The notes: a model not told the origin generated them from the sequence alone. DNA of 54,887 bases from Entrophospora sp. SA101 (GCA_958430865.1 CAUDNR010002535.1:32064-86950); one strand, 5' to 3'. Positions 34,883 through 46,993 are shown, counted from the stretch's first letter. Program-made: numbers and translations.

Positions 34883-36473
34883 TTTTATTATTTTATTATT
34901 TTATTATTTTTATTATTTTTATTATTTTTTATTATTTTTATTATTTTTATTACTTTTATTATTGTTGTTGTTGTTATTTAGTGTTGAAAAAACGGTTTTA
35001 TTAGAAAGAAAATTTTAATTGATAATATTAAAAACGAAAATGTAAAAATATGGGGAATAAAAAGAATATCGATTATTTTGGTTTTGGTTTAGATACTTTA
35101 TATATATTAGTGTGTATTAAAAATATTTTAAGACTTTTTATTTCCTAAGAAACTATTGAGTTAGTGTAACGTTTGATAAAGACATGAGCCTCAATTTTTG
35201 GAATTAAAGGTGAAGTTTTAAATAAAAATAGCATTTATTTATATTTATAAAAAATTTGATTATTTGTATACACCATCATCGTTAGACAATCCAACTTTAC
35301 AGAAACATTATGCAATATTATTGGTCGAATTATCTAGTTTTATTTAATCAACGATTCAATTGGATGTAATGATATTTAAGGTGAAGAATTACTATTACGA
35401 GATATCAATATGTCACTAATTTAGCCTGAAACAGAAACTTGCAAATTTTAAATTGTATATAAAGCAATGATCAAGAAAATAAATAGAATTAGTTGATTGA
35501 TTATTAAATAATATAATGCATTGATAATTTATTTAGTACATAAAAAAAAAATAATAATCCAAAACGTTATTTATGAAACACCTCAAATACACAAAAATGT
35601 TATATAGATTCTAGGTTTATAACATTTTACAGAAAAAGAGTGAGACTGTAAAAATTTTTTTTGATGGAGGATCCGAATTATCGAATTGGATTTGTTTTGC
35701 TACAAGAAGATAAAGAAAAATGATGGTTATCACTAATTATCCGTTATGATGATGGCAATGTAGGAAATGGGATAACAAAACTTTAGAGTCACTTTATTTA
35801 GCTGTAAATTGTTCATCTAAATGACATCTATCCATTCACATTGAGATTCACATTAAAAAAATTAAAAAATTTGTATCAATAAGTTCCTATTGTAAGTGAT
35901 CGAACCTTTATTTTGCATATAACTATACCTGATACTATTATTTATAAATAGTTTTAATATAACACACCTTAGTAATGACACTATTACAGGTGATACAGCA
36001 ATTGTTAAGATATAATTATTAGATGATATAATGAATAATTTATAATTGTTTTCGGATGAGTATCATCAAAAACTATATCGACTTATGTCATTGGAGAAAC
36101 GGCTTGTTATTTTCAAAGTTGAACGATATTGGTACAAGATTAAATCATGAAAATTATATTTATAAAACAACAAAAATTTTTCGCTTATAATAACATTGAT
36201 AACTAATTACTTTATTTTTGAACAAAAAATGATTGTTGAAAAGGATGATTTGGTATAGATGATGATGAATATTATAATGGCTATATCTAACTAGTTTGTT
36301 CTTGGCAGGTCATAAAACCATGAGTATAGTAAAAAAAAAAAAATATATTTTTTTAATAAATTTATAATAAAATTATATAATTACAAAATAATAAAGATTG
36401 TTTTATAAAATGAAGGATGAAATTATGTGAATGAATGAATAATTAAATAAATAAATATTTTCTATAAAAATTC
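34883..36473. other. Intergenic region with TTTATTA microsatellite and possible decayed coding sequence
   Basis: 34884-34975 is a TTTTATTATT-type simple repeat just upstream of the antizyme start. From about 35230 to 36200 short protein-like stretches (for example SSLDNPTLQKHYAILLVELSS and YRLMSLEKRLVIFKVERYW) occur between many stops and frame changes. They suggest an old gene relic that I cannot name. Confidence 0.35.
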
Positions 36474-38162
36474 TTACGTACTTTTCTTTTTCTTTTTACC
36501 AGAATCTTCACTTTTTTTACGTCTTTTAATATTTTGATCTAAATAATTGACAAAAAAAATTTTCAATAATTATTAATAATAACATTGATAATATTTTAAA
36601 AAATATATATTTTACCTTGCATAGTAACAGATGATTCTGCACCAATTTGTGAAGGCTATAAATAAAGAAAATTCAAAAACATTATAATTTTTTCAATTAA
36701 AGAAAGAAACATATTTTAACCATAATTACCAACAAATAAACTTACAGATATTAAAGTGGGACTAGTCATTAAAATGTTTGGTTCATTTTTCGATATTATG
36801 TTATTATCTTGTAATGTAGGTGGTGGTGATGGTGGCCTATTCAGTAATTCATCAACATGACGTAATTGCCGCTCCGTGTTTACATTAATATGTTTTAAAA
36901 CTCTATCTACTCCCATACGAAATTCTATTTGTTCTAATGGTTCTTGATGAATGATTCGTGATTCTAGAAAGAGAAATGTTGAAAATGTGTTATATAAATT
37001 TTTTTTTGTTTTGTGAAATGGCAAAACAAAAGAAATCACTCAAATTACTTTTTGTGTTGTCATTAATAATATTTTGATTTAATTCATTGTTATTATCACC
37101 ATCACTACTTATTGTTGATGGTGATGATATTGACGATGATGTTGTTGCCCCGGCAGCAGCAGTAGCAGCGGTTGTTTTTGTCACTTCTGCCGCTGATGAT
37201 TTTGTCGATTTTGTTGATGATGCTGTTGGCCTCCAAGAATAACCTGTTGCAGGATGAAAATCTACATGTTTGTATGCTGTATTAAAGGCTAAACTTAATT
37301 GATAAATGCTTGTTAACTTTTCCAGGAAAAAAAAAATAATAATGTGAGTTCAAATTAAAAAAATAAATAGTAGTAATCTCATTGCGTGAAAACCTTATTT
37401 ATACTAAAACTTACAATTCTATTGCCAATAATGGAATCTAAATCTGGTGCTTGGTAAATGTTGAAATTTAATACATAATAAGTAGCTACTGGTCTCACTT
37501 TGTATAAAAAAAAAGATCCAAATTTGAATTGAAGAGACAAATTAGAATTATTGAATTCTTGACCGAATTATTAATGGGGTTATATGATATTTGTGAACAA
37601 AAAATGAACTTCATAATGGTAATAAAGTTCTTCAAGAAAAAGGTGGCAATAATTATGTTACAAGAAAGGATTTTAAAATTATCATCATCACACACTATTT
37701 ATTTATTTACTTACCTTCAAATTCTGTTAACCTATATTGTTTTCTAATCACCCATAAATATGGTGGTTTTTCATCTACAACTTGAAATTCATTTCCTTTC
37801 ATTTTTCTACATTACAAAACCATCAATTAAACACATACTCTTCCGATATATGCCTTGTATGAATTAAAGGCCAATTTACCTTAGATTAGAAGTAATATCT
37901 TTCAATTCATTATAACGAGTTTGCATTTTCAAAATATTGTTGCTACATTGTGGATCCCAGAATGGGGATTCAGCAAAATAATCTAATACGTTATTTGAAT
38001 TCAACCCATCTGGTTGCTAAACAAGCAAGATTGTTGATCCATATAGATATCAGGAATAAATTGGAAAATAGCTTAAATTAGTGTAGTTTAAAGTAAAAAA
38101 AATACCATTTGTATCCATTCAACACTTCTCCAAGTAATAGTTGTCAAATCAGGTTCAGTCAT
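36474..38162 (-). CDS. MED6: Mediator complex subunit 6
   Basis: Head-module subunit of Mediator, which links activators to RNA polymerase II. Exons join from ATG 38162 to TAA 36474. The family blocks appear in order: ITWRSVEWIQM, LNSNNVLDYFAESPFWDPQCSNN, LKMQTRYNEL, KMKGNEFQVV, PPYLWVIRKQYRLTE, VRPVATYYVLNFNIYQAPDL and IYQLSLAFNTAYKHVDFHPATGYSW. The C-terminal extension contains an Ala/Thr/Ser-rich run, an amphipathic segment (RMGVDRVLKHINVNTERQLR) and a Lys-rich end (RRKKSEDSGKKKKKS). These extensions are common in fungal MED6. The start MTEPDLTTITW is the first ATG that preserves the conserved N-terminus. Confidence 0.93.
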
Positions 38163-38568
38163 TATTATTGAAAAATCCAACTATTAAAGCAATCACGAGA
38201 AGTTTATACGTTATACAAAGGCATTTCCAAATTTGGGAGCCCATGTAGATTATGCGAAAGAAGACTTTTGAAGCTAAACAGATAATGAATGATAATAAAT
38301 GAATAAATGAAATTTTACAATTGATAATAAATTTTTAATATAGATCTATATGTATTAAAAAATATTAATTGCTTGAGTTTAGTCGACGGATGTAAGTATA
38401 ATGTATGTTTCAAGAAAAGACCAAGAAAAACACCAAAAAAAGAAATGTGAATAGAGACAAGTTTTATTTATTCATTTTCACTATAAATAACTCACTATAG
38501 ATAGATTAGGGATGATAAGTTTTTATAGATTGATTGTATTATATAGATATTGTTTCAATTATACAACA
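38163..38568. other. Spacer downstream of an orphan gene and upstream of MED6
   Basis: About 400 bp of AT-rich sequence between the MED6 start and the stop of the next minus-strand gene. It presumably carries the MED6 promoter; no specific site is recognised. Confidence 0.4.
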
Positions 38569-39102
38569 TTATAAATTCTTTATCTTATTATTACTTCTAT
38601 AATGATTCAATTCGCAATTGAATATTTCAGTTATTTTTGAAAACGATTCAAACCTATCATCATTTTTTAATAATAACCTTTTTACTTTGACTGGAATGTC
38701 ATCATCTTTAAGATGTTTAATTTTGTTAAATTTCAATATGATTGCCATCGTTTTATGGAATTTATACTCTTTTAGTTTTAACCAAAATATTTTAAGAGTA
38801 TTTTCGTCAAGTTTTTCATAATTAAATAATTGTTTAATACTAAATTTCGAATTGATCAAATCACTTTCAAGTATTCTACATTCTTCACATTCACCGTCTA
38901 GATCTGATAATTCACCGTAAAATAATTCTTTGATTTCATTGTCATGTCTATTTTTTAAACTGTGATTATGATTCTGATTTTCCTATAAAAGAAAAAAAAT
39001 TTTTTACAATAATAATGATAAAATAAAAAAATATATTAGCTTAAAATTCTTATGTATATATATTTATTTATTTAAATTATTTGTTTTTGTTACCACTTTC
39101 AT
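38569..39102 (-). CDS. Small orphan helical protein
   Basis: Two exons (39102-39094 encoding MKV, and 38982-38569) give about 140 residues. It is Lys/Asn-rich and predicted mostly helical: HDNEIKELFYGELSDLDG, a CEEC pair, SIKQLFNYEKLDENTLKIFW, FHKTMAIILKFNKIKHLKDD, VKVKRLLLKNDDRF. The last blocks are faintly reminiscent of TFIIS N-terminal-type helical bundles, but too weakly for a call. It is divergent from YAF9, with about 130 bp between the start codons. The clean splice and open frame support a real gene. Confidence 0.6.
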
Positions 39103-39231
39103 TTTATCTACAAGAAATTTTAATATTTTTAATACAGAGGTTGTGAAAAGAAAATTTTTTTTACAGGGCCCCGGAAATTCGAACCAAATTTGTCATTTTT
39201 TTTATCAACAATCCTTTAAAGCGTATTAATA

Positions 39232-40309
39232 ATGTCGTCAACAAAAAGAACAAAGGTAATTGTTTCATAACTAAATTTTTAATTTTTCAAATTTACTACT
39301 TTAAAAACTATTTAACCCTTTTTTTATATACATATTTGTATACATGTACATATTTATTTAAAAGCTACTTTTTTATTATTATTATATATATTATTTACTT
39401 GGATCATATATAAACAAATAACAATACATAGGGAATAACAATAGTACGACCAATAGTGTATGGTAATGTCGCAACTCTATTACCACAAAAAAAAGCACCA
39501 GAATCTGATCATACTCATAAATGGACAGTTTCTGTAAGTGGAATAAATGGTGAAGACATTAGTTACTTTGTTAAACGTGTCACTTTTAAACTTCATGAAA
39601 CTTATCCTAACTCATCAAGAGGTAGATGGCTTATTAATTATATATAAATAATTAAAAAAATAAAAGGATTTATATTTATATTGATTTTCACTTTATAGTT
39701 GTTGAGAATCCTCCTTTTGAAATTACGGAAACTGGATGGGGTGAATTTGAATTATCGATAAAATTACAATTTGTGCCAGAAAGCGGTGAAAAACATGTAA
39801 CATTGTATCATAATTTACGACTTCATCCTTATGAAGAAGATGGATCAATATCAACTGCTAATAAAAATAAACCTGTACAAAGTTTTTTATATGACGAATT
39901 GGTAAATAAATGGAATTTTTATTGATCTTTGTTTATAATAGTATGTATAATATTTTGTAAATAATGTATAATCATATATGATGTAGGTTTTTACTGATCC
40001 AACGGAAGCAATGTATCAAATATTAACATCTCATCCATATTCTAGTCTTCCAGCAAAATCCACACCTAATTCTTTATATAGTTGGTTAATTTATATCACT
40101 TTATATAAATATATTCTTTGATTTTTATTTATACATTTGCATATATGTATGTATATATAGGTCTTCAAGCAGAACAAGAAGAAATAAGTAAAATTGAAGA
40201 TGCATATAAAAAGGTTCAAGAACAAATCCAAACTCATAGGTCTAAATTAGATTCCACCACAAAAGAATTAGATGAAATCAAGTCAGCATTAGAACGTCTT
40301 AAAAAATAA
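39232..40309 (+). CDS. YAF9: YEATS-domain protein Yaf9/GAS41
   Basis: Reader of acylated histone H3 shared by the NuA4 acetyltransferase and SWR1 H2A.Z-exchange complexes. Five exons (39232-39255, 39432-39621, 39699-39901, 39987-40080, 40161-40309) give 219 residues, normal for Yaf9. YEATS domain ~9-150: GITIVRPIVYGNVA, HTHKWTVSVSG, DISYFVKRVTFKLHETYPN, VENPPFEITETGWGEFE and LYHNLRLHPY. The loops HETYPNSSR and TGWGEF form the acyl-lysine aromatic pocket in this family. The C-terminal part (LQAEQEEISKIEDAYKKVQ and following) is the coiled coil that docks to Swc4. Confidence 0.95.
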
Positions 40310-40512
40310 AAAAATGTTAATGATTGATGATCTAAACTTGATCAAAAAAGTTAATTAGAAATAAATGTATATATTAAATTACCAAATGTGATTTAGCATA
40401 AAGCTCATAAATATTCTTGCTTTAATTTTTTTTTTTTACATATACATATTATTATCTTTTATGAATGTTTATAAAAGATAACAATTGTACATATATATAT
40501 ATATATATATAC

Positions 40513-40870
40513 TTACTACTGGAGAGCTAAATTTAATTGATCCGGTGGCTGTGAACACGTTTGTGTTCCACAATAAAATTTCACTGCCACGCACGAACTT
40601 ATCCAAATATCGGATGATCTGGGTCAATGACACTGCCAAATCTAAATCATATTAATATTTTGCAATAAAATGTTATTTTACCTTGGTGGTTCTATTATTG
40701 GATTAGTGCCTAACAAAATCTAAATCACAACGGAACAGTCTGCATCTTCGGAAACTCCAACGGAACTTGGAATACAATACTAGTCCACTTTTCTAATACG
40801 CAGTGCCTGATTATCTCGGATAGAGTCAGTCCTATATCCTCCTTAAAATTTTCTTGCCTCCATTGATTAT
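40513..40870 (+). pseudogene. Relic of a secreted/GPI-type beta-sandwich protein
   Basis: One plus frame reads ELNLIDPVAVNTFVFHNKIS, LPRTNLSKYRMIWVNDTAKS, then a stop. Another frame resumes with NGTVCIFGNSNGTWNTILVH and NTQCLIISDRVSPISS. The DPVA..TF motif is like the Kre9/Knh1 N-terminal domain of fungal cell-wall proteins. There is no start, and the frames are broken. The family call is tentative. Confidence 0.35.
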
Positions 40871-41599
40871 ACAGATTAGGAATTAATTTATCTATATGAT
40901 AGTTTCAATGCACAAGGAAAATTTGAAGTAATAACCTTTTTTATTATCTTAATGAAAAAAGAAATTCTTACAGATATAAATATATTATTGTTGTTGCTAA
41001 TCCCAACTTCTGGTAATTTAACAATGAATAATTTTATTATATAGTAATATTCCTATTCTTAATATGACAAGTCTGAATTCAAAAATGCATGGGATACGAA
41101 TCTTATTAACCCTGAAATTTAGGAAGGAGGGTATTAATATATTTATCAACCAAGAGATCGGTACTTTTAATAGTTTTTTCTCAGAACACCAAATAAAGTT
41201 TTTTTACCTTCAAACTAACTAAACCTTTTATTTTATTGCTAATTTAGATTTTTTTCTCTTGTGTAGATTTCTTTTTTGGCGTAATTTTTTTCTTTGAAAA
41301 AAAACTTTAACCCTTATTTTGAAATTCTATTTTATATATAAAGATTTGCACATTTTATATAATCCCATTCACACACTATTATTGTTTTTTTTTTTTGATA
41401 ATTACACAATTCAAAAAAAAATTTCATATATAAATACCTTTTTTATTCCACTTGGTCGCCACAGTGTTGCGGTGACAACTCTGCAAAAAAAAAAATTTTT
41501 TTTTTTAAAATTAAAAAAAACACAAGATAATTTAATTTTTTTAATAAACGAACGATTTCTAAATATAATAATAATAATAAATATAATCATATAATCATA

Positions 41600-41601
41600 T
41601 A

Positions 41602-41664
<63 letters not shown>
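41600..41664. repeat. (AAT)n microsatellite
   Basis: About twenty AAT units lie 20-80 bp upstream of the MARVEL-type gene start, in its 5' leader or promoter. Confidence 0.9.
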
Positions 41665-41666
<2 letters not shown>

Positions 41667-41682
41667 TAATAGAATATCGATT

Positions 41683-42843
41683 ATGGCTGTAGATAGATTG
41701 GAAATTTCAATTACAAAATTACAATGGGGATTAAGAGGAGCTCAAATATTTTGTGCTTTTATTGCAATAGCATGTCTCGCAGCAGTTATTTCATTTGATA
41801 ACAAGACAACATCCAGTACTATAATAGATAATATTTTTATTTTCTTTGTGGCCCTTTCAGTTATTATGTCAGCTGCAATAGTCGGTATTCCTTATACTTA
41901 TTTACAATATGGTAAATTTCAAAGTTTGGCAAGAGCTTTAAGGGTCATTAGAATAGAGTTCGTGCTTACGGCAATGTGGTCTGTGCTTGTATTTTTGGTA
42001 ACGATCGCACTGAGTATAGAATTGGGTTTGAGAAATTGTGATTCGAGCTCGGATACGGCTGCCTTTGAAAGAGCTAAAAACAAAACAGGAAGTCTTTTTA
42101 CCAATGGATTGGCCGGAAATTGTAGAACTGCACGAGCCGGAAATGCCTTCGGTTGGTTTGCTTTGGCGGGTTGGCTAGGTTCGTTGGCTTTGATCGGTAA
42201 GGAATGGTATGATAATAGACGTCAACCATTACCAAAGCATGATCCCCATACAGATGAAGCAAACGTGAATTCCTCAAAATCATCTTTGGACACTGATGTT
42301 GCTGGTACTAATAATCCACCACAAGGAGAAAATGTTCAAATGCAAAATATTCATACTTTTGCTGCTAGTTCATCTCAATCTCATTTGCCAACTCAACAAC
42401 CTCAAACACAATTTCAACAGCCTCAAACACCAATTCAACAACCTCAAACACCAATTCAACAACCTCAAACACCAATTCAACAACCCCAAGCACAATTTCA
42501 ACAGCCTCAAGCACAATTTCAACAGCCTCAAGCACCAATTCAACAACCTCAAACACAATTTCAGCAGCCTCAAGTACCAATTCAACAACCTCAAACACAA
42601 TTTCAACAGCCTCAAGCACCATATCCACAAACTCAAGGACCATATCCACAAACTCAAGGACCATATCCACAAACTCAAGGACCGTACCCACAAACTCAAG
42701 GACCATATCCACAAACTCAAGGACCGTACCCACAAACTCAACCATCATTTCAACAACCTCAAGTTTCTCCGGTTCCAGCAAATCCTCAAGCAACGCCTAG
42801 TCCCAACATCGAATTCCCACAACCTCAATTTTTTCCACAGTAA
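41683..42843 (+). CDS. Four-span MARVEL-like membrane protein with Gln/Pro repeat tail
   Basis: Single-exon gene of 386 residues. Four hydrophobic spans lie at ~18-40, 50-70, 85-110 and 155-170 (GAQIFCAFIAIACLAAVISF, IFIFFVALSVIMSAAIVGIP, FVLTAMWSVLVFLVTIALSI, GWFALAGWLGSLALIG). A Cys pair lies in the loop before the last span. This is the layout of fungal MARVEL-domain proteins that sit in plasma-membrane subdomains. From ~235 on, the cytosolic tail consists of QQPQTPI/QQPQAQF repeats and then six PYPQTQG repeats. Function is otherwise unknown. The absence of introns is unusual for this neighbourhood. Confidence 0.8.
   Translation: MAVDRLEISITKLQWGLRGAQIFCAFIAIACLAAVISFDNKTTSSTIIDNIFIFFVALSVIMSAAIVGIPYTYLQYGKFQSLARALRVIRIEFVLTAMWSVLVFLVTIALSIELGLRNCDSSSDTAAFERAKNKTGSLFTNGLAGNCRTARAGNAFGWFALAGWLGSLALIGKEWYDNRRQPLPKHDPHTDEANVNSSKSSLDTDVAGTNNPPQGENVQMQNIHTFAASSSQSHLPTQQPQTQFQQPQTPIQQPQTPIQQPQTPIQQPQAQFQQPQAQFQQPQAPIQQPQTQFQQPQVPIQQPQTQFQQPQAPYPQTQGPYPQTQGPYPQTQGPYPQTQGPYPQTQGPYPQTQPSFQQPQVSPVPANPQATPSPNIEFPQPQFFPQ
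42392..42745 (+). repeat. Two adjoining 21-bp coding minisatellites
   Basis: First about ten copies of CAATTCAACAACCTCAAACA-like units, then six copies of CCATATCCACAAACTCAAGG-like units. Each has a 21-bp period, so the frame holds. The last units are nearly identical, a sign of recent expansion. Confidence 0.9.
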
Positions 42844-43356
42844 TTAAAAATTAGTTGATGGTTTGTTTCTTTCTTATTTAATTATAGATAGTATATACAT
42901 TTTGTTTATGTATAATATTTATATTGTGGGATTGTATTGAGATTGTATTTATCTTGTATTATTTTTATTTTGAACGATGTTATGATTTAAAAGAAAAAAC
43001 TTTTCTATAATAATAAAATTATATATATATAAACATTAAAAGAGAAGTTCATATAAATACATATCGGAGCGGATTCTAATTTGGGATGCAATAATGACAC
43101 TTGGGAAAAGTATGGATTGGTTTTCTATCATTTATTATTTATTATAAAGCAGCAACAATTTGAATGATATAATATAATACATCTTTATATATATATATAT
43201 ATACCTTATTAAAGACATAAAAAATAGTAAATGAATCCACCATTAGATATATATATATGCGCTAAATAATAATTTTTTTTTTTAAAAAAAAATATCAGTC
43301 CAACAAAATCAGTCAAAAAATAATAACAGCTTTAGAAAAATAAAAATAAAGTAAAG
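42844..43356. other. Convergent spacer with TA repeats
   Basis: 513 bp between convergent stop codons, with several (TA)n runs (about 43185-43203, 43240-43257). No gene or element is recognised. Confidence 0.5.
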
Positions 43357-45320
43357 TCAGTATAATCGATGTTTTTTCCATTTAAATTCTGATGTAACAT
43401 CGACTAAGGAATTTGTATCATTTTTGTTATTGTTGTTGTTATTATTATTATTAAGATACTTGACAAAACCACCATTGTTACCTCCGCCTCCACCATCATC
43501 AGTGTATTCATTATCAGAAGTTAAATCAATTATTAAAACTTCGGCAGATTGATTAAAAACATCCCGTGAATGTTGTTGACAATTATGTTGATGATTATGA
43601 TGATGATTACAGTTATCGTTCAATCTAGCAGGTGGTAATGAATATGAAGAAAAAGGCGGTGACGATGTATAAATGTTATTAAATTGTTGAGAAGGATTGG
43701 ATGATGTGCTAATCATCCTCATTTCTGGTCGTGGCCATGTATTAGAATGTTGAGTAATTGGATGTTGGGTAGATTGTGGATTACCATAAATTTGATAATT
43801 GAACGTATGATCAGGTTCAAAGGATTGATGGTTGCCGTAATTAAAAACAGAAGGATAGCTATTATTTGTTGAATTGTATACATTAACGTTCATTGATCGT
43901 GGTTGTGGAGGTGGTGGTAATCTAGTGTTATTATGTAAGGCATCGTGCTGATTAATGTATGGTGAGTGACTATTAGAACCGAGTATTATTATATCTAAAT
44001 TATTATCAATCATTGAATCAACATTCATTGCAAAGTTATTTGAGCCTAGAATGTTTGGGCTATAGGTGAAGATATTGTTGTTGATCGTTGAGGGGTCGTC
44101 CGATAGTAGATGTCTTTTTTCATAGCTATTTAAAGATGGATTAGAATTGTTGTTTGTTGGACGCGTGTAAGAATAACTATCATTATTATTGTTATTATTA
44201 TAATTGTTGATACTATAATTATCACTAATACCATCGTCATTATTATTACTAGTGTTATTAGCATTAAAATTGTTATTGGTATCACTATTGGTTTGTTCTG
44301 TGTAAAATTTATTTTGTCTAAATATTTTAGAAAAGATTTGACTATTGTGATTGGTGGTGTTTAGTTGATCTTGTATGGGAGGACTTGGAGGGGTGCTATA
44401 AGATTTTTCACCGGTGTCAACAGTAAGCCTTGATGACGAAGAAGAAATTGACGCTGAATCGTTAACAACAATTATTTCATAACAGGATCTTTGTGAGGTT
44501 GTTGCTGATTTTTTATTTTCACTAAACGCTGACTCATATAAAGCAGAAATTTCCAACTTCTCCATATCTTTCACATCTTTCTTTTCTCCCTCTTCCAAGT
44601 GTTCAGAATATTCAGAATGTGATTGTTTAAAATGTTTACTGAATCTAGGTGTTCTGAGGCCCTTTTTACTAGTAGATATTCCAGCAAAAGCTTTTTTGTT
44701 AGTGGTGTGTTTTGACTTTTTATTGTAATTTTTTTTATCAACACCAACGCCAACACCATCTATAGTATTAGAATTAGAATAAGAAGCATTATCATCATCA
44801 TCATTATTATTCAAAATTTTATCAGATTTTAATTTTCTTAATTTTTTTGGTGGAGCTTTTTCATCATCAATAGTGTTATTCGTGATGTCGTTTTTGGTTT
44901 TGGTTTCTTCAAAAAAACGTTTAAGTTTTTTTGTGTTGTGAATTACAGAAACCATTTTTAAACGTTGTTGGTGTTGTTGTTTTTGGTGAGAATTAGTTGT
45001 TGATGGCGATGATGAGATGCTAATGGTCTTGCGATCTTTAATATTTCTTTTCTTGTGTTTATTGTATTTATTATGTTTATTTCCTGGAAGTGATTTTAAA
45101 AAGTCAACTTCAGAGAATATAAGATCTCGCACTATACAAAAAAGAAATAATTAATAATAAATGAATACGGAGCTTATCAAAGTATTAATAGTAATAATAA
45201 TAGCAATGGTAATGATCATCACCTCCTTTCACTTGAACTTCAACAGAAGCCTTGCTTTTTTGGAAAAGATAAGGTTCTCTTTTCAACTGCTTTTTCTAAA
45301 AAAATATACAACTGGAATTA

Positions 45321-45356
<36 letters not shown>

Positions 45357-45660
45357 AACGCGTAAAGAATAATGATTCGTACTTTTCGCGGAACCTCTAT
45401 TTTTGTCAGACCATCAGTGCAAGAGCTTGCTGAAGAGCCAGCTATTAAATGTACATTTATAATTATATTAATTATCATATTAAATTCATTTTCAAATCGT
45501 CGTTATTATTATGCTGATGAGTACCTTCATCAATTGAAGCGGTTCTAATAGCTTCCAATTGGTCTTCAAGATATTTTTCAAGAAACTCGCGTTTTCTATT
45601 ATTCTGTAAACTTTTAGTGTGTTTACTAAGGTTTTTTTTGGTAAGCATTGCAGGAATCAT
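43357..45660 (-). CDS. Large disordered Asn/Ser-rich protein
   Basis: Four exons (45660-45525, 45441-45383, 45295-45223, 45131-43357) join in phase and give 680 residues. The N-terminus (NLSKHTKSLQNNRKREFLEK, YLEDQLEAIRTASIDEG) is a short basic helix with heptad character. The next ~100 residues are basic and could direct it to the nucleus (KKKQLKREPYLFQKS). The rest is low complexity, with Asn runs near 295-335 and 660, His/Gln/Pro patches, and a short acidic end (VLIIDLTSDNEYTDD) that looks like a SUMO-interacting motif. No family is recognised. The helical N-terminus recalls Borealin-type starts only faintly. Confidence 0.7.
45324..45353. repeat. (CA)n microsatellite in an intron
   Basis: About fifteen ACAC units lie within the second intron of the large disordered gene. 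Confidence 0.9.
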
Positions 45661-46993
45661 TTTAAAATTAATGAAAAGTTGAAGATTATAATATGAAAAA
45701 AAATTTATTGATTTTGATTGGCATGACCCTGTTGTAATGTGAATTTATGTTAGTGTGTGAATTTGAAATTAGCCAATTAAAAAGCCTAATATATTATTAC
45801 ACAATTTTATGATTTGTTCCATTTCAACATAAATGTAATTCTCATAAAAAAAGAAGATACGCAGTGATGTGCATCGGAAGCTCCCCAACGACCTTTCATT
45901 GGGATTAGAAGTTCCAGTGGAAGGTTTGGAAGCCTTTCCAATTGTTTATTGGACTTTGAACATTACAGCCAATAAAATTCAAGAATTAAATTTTTTAATT
46001 ACGACTATTTTTCAAAATGGGGAATTTTTATTATTGTATAATAATTAGCTATTGCCGATTGCAGAAAAGTCTTTTATCCCCACGGATTTTACCAAATTAG
46101 TTTTTTTGGGAAGCATGAAATGTAAAAAAAAACAGCGTGCAACATTGAATTGACATGGGTAATTAATTAAATTGGGGAAATAAAAAAATAATTATTTATT
46201 TCTCAAAACCACCACCTGACAAAGATATATTAAAGTATTACGAAATAAATGCAATACATACAAAGAACCGCATAAACATTACAAACAAAAAAAGCCACAA
46301 GTTAAGAATCATTTAAAAAGTCGCGTTCTTCCAATGCAGTTATTGGTCCTCAATTTATCCCGTAACTAATTGTGATTGGACAACAGTATCAATGACATAA
46401 AAGCTTCCAAAGACACGTCACTGCGTATACATACTTGCCCAAGATATAAAATTTATTTTTTTCAATAGGAAAATAGGGATTAACCACTGTAGATCATGGT
46501 AAAATGTTGCGTATATTCTACCCTTAAATAGCAATAGTATTATTATTATTTATTTGACGCCATGAACTATTTATAGAGTTGAACCATTAAGGTTTAAATC
46601 AACAGTGTATGGTGTTGACTTTTATATCAGCATTAAAATTAAGATCGATGAAGATGTTATGGACAAGTTACTTTTGTATGAAGAAATTGTTGTAATAGTT
46701 GAAGTGGCGAAGATGATAAATATTGTTTGCATTATGCTTTAGATACGAATTGATAATAACGGATGCCGTTGATGAATTTGATCTTAACTCGCAACAATTC
46801 TAATGCTTTTTTAAAATCTAATCTAATATTGCTCAAATTTTATTAATTCACACGCGAGAACTAAAGTCATATTTTTTTATTTTAATGTGATACTATATAG
46901 CCACGTATTTAAAATCGTGATAACAAATAAAAATAATACAATAATAATATATAGAAATAATTTTTCATTTTAATTCAAACCAACGCAATCCAA
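45661..46993. other. Intergenic region holding a 570-bp MITE
   Basis: Between the disordered gene and the CBS-domain gene there is no open frame. Most of the space is the non-coding element at 45857-46428. The remainder is AT-rich. Confidence 0.5.
45857..46428. mobile_element. Non-autonomous DNA transposon with ~26-bp TIRs
   Basis: The left end ATACGCAGTGATGTG...GGAAGCT at 45857-45882 is matched in reverse by AGCTTCC...CACGTCACTGCGTAT at 46402-46428. Ends agree at about 21 of 26 positions. The interior is about 520 bp with no ORF. Ends starting at CGCAGTG are flanked by TA on both sides, compatible with a Tc1/mariner-type TA duplication; a CAGTG-type hAT end is an alternative. Confidence 0.7.

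Larger units (their letters stand above)
40310..41682. other. Intergenic region with secreted-protein relic and AAT microsatellite
   Basis: This region has no intact gene. It contains the relic at 40513-40870, poly-T and poly-A tracts and, directly before the next start codon, a TA-to-AAT tract with a long AAT run at about 41600-41662. Confidence 0.5.

Noticed and set aside
40513..40700. Structured RNA suggested by the GAACACgtttGTGTTC hairpin
   Set aside because: The same stretch reads as a beta-sandwich protein relic, and no RNA family features were seen.
42296..42847. Long alternative-frame and antisense ORFs over the MARVEL-type gene repeats
   Set aside because: The 21-bp period keeps every frame open; only the frame with the membrane spans is plausible.
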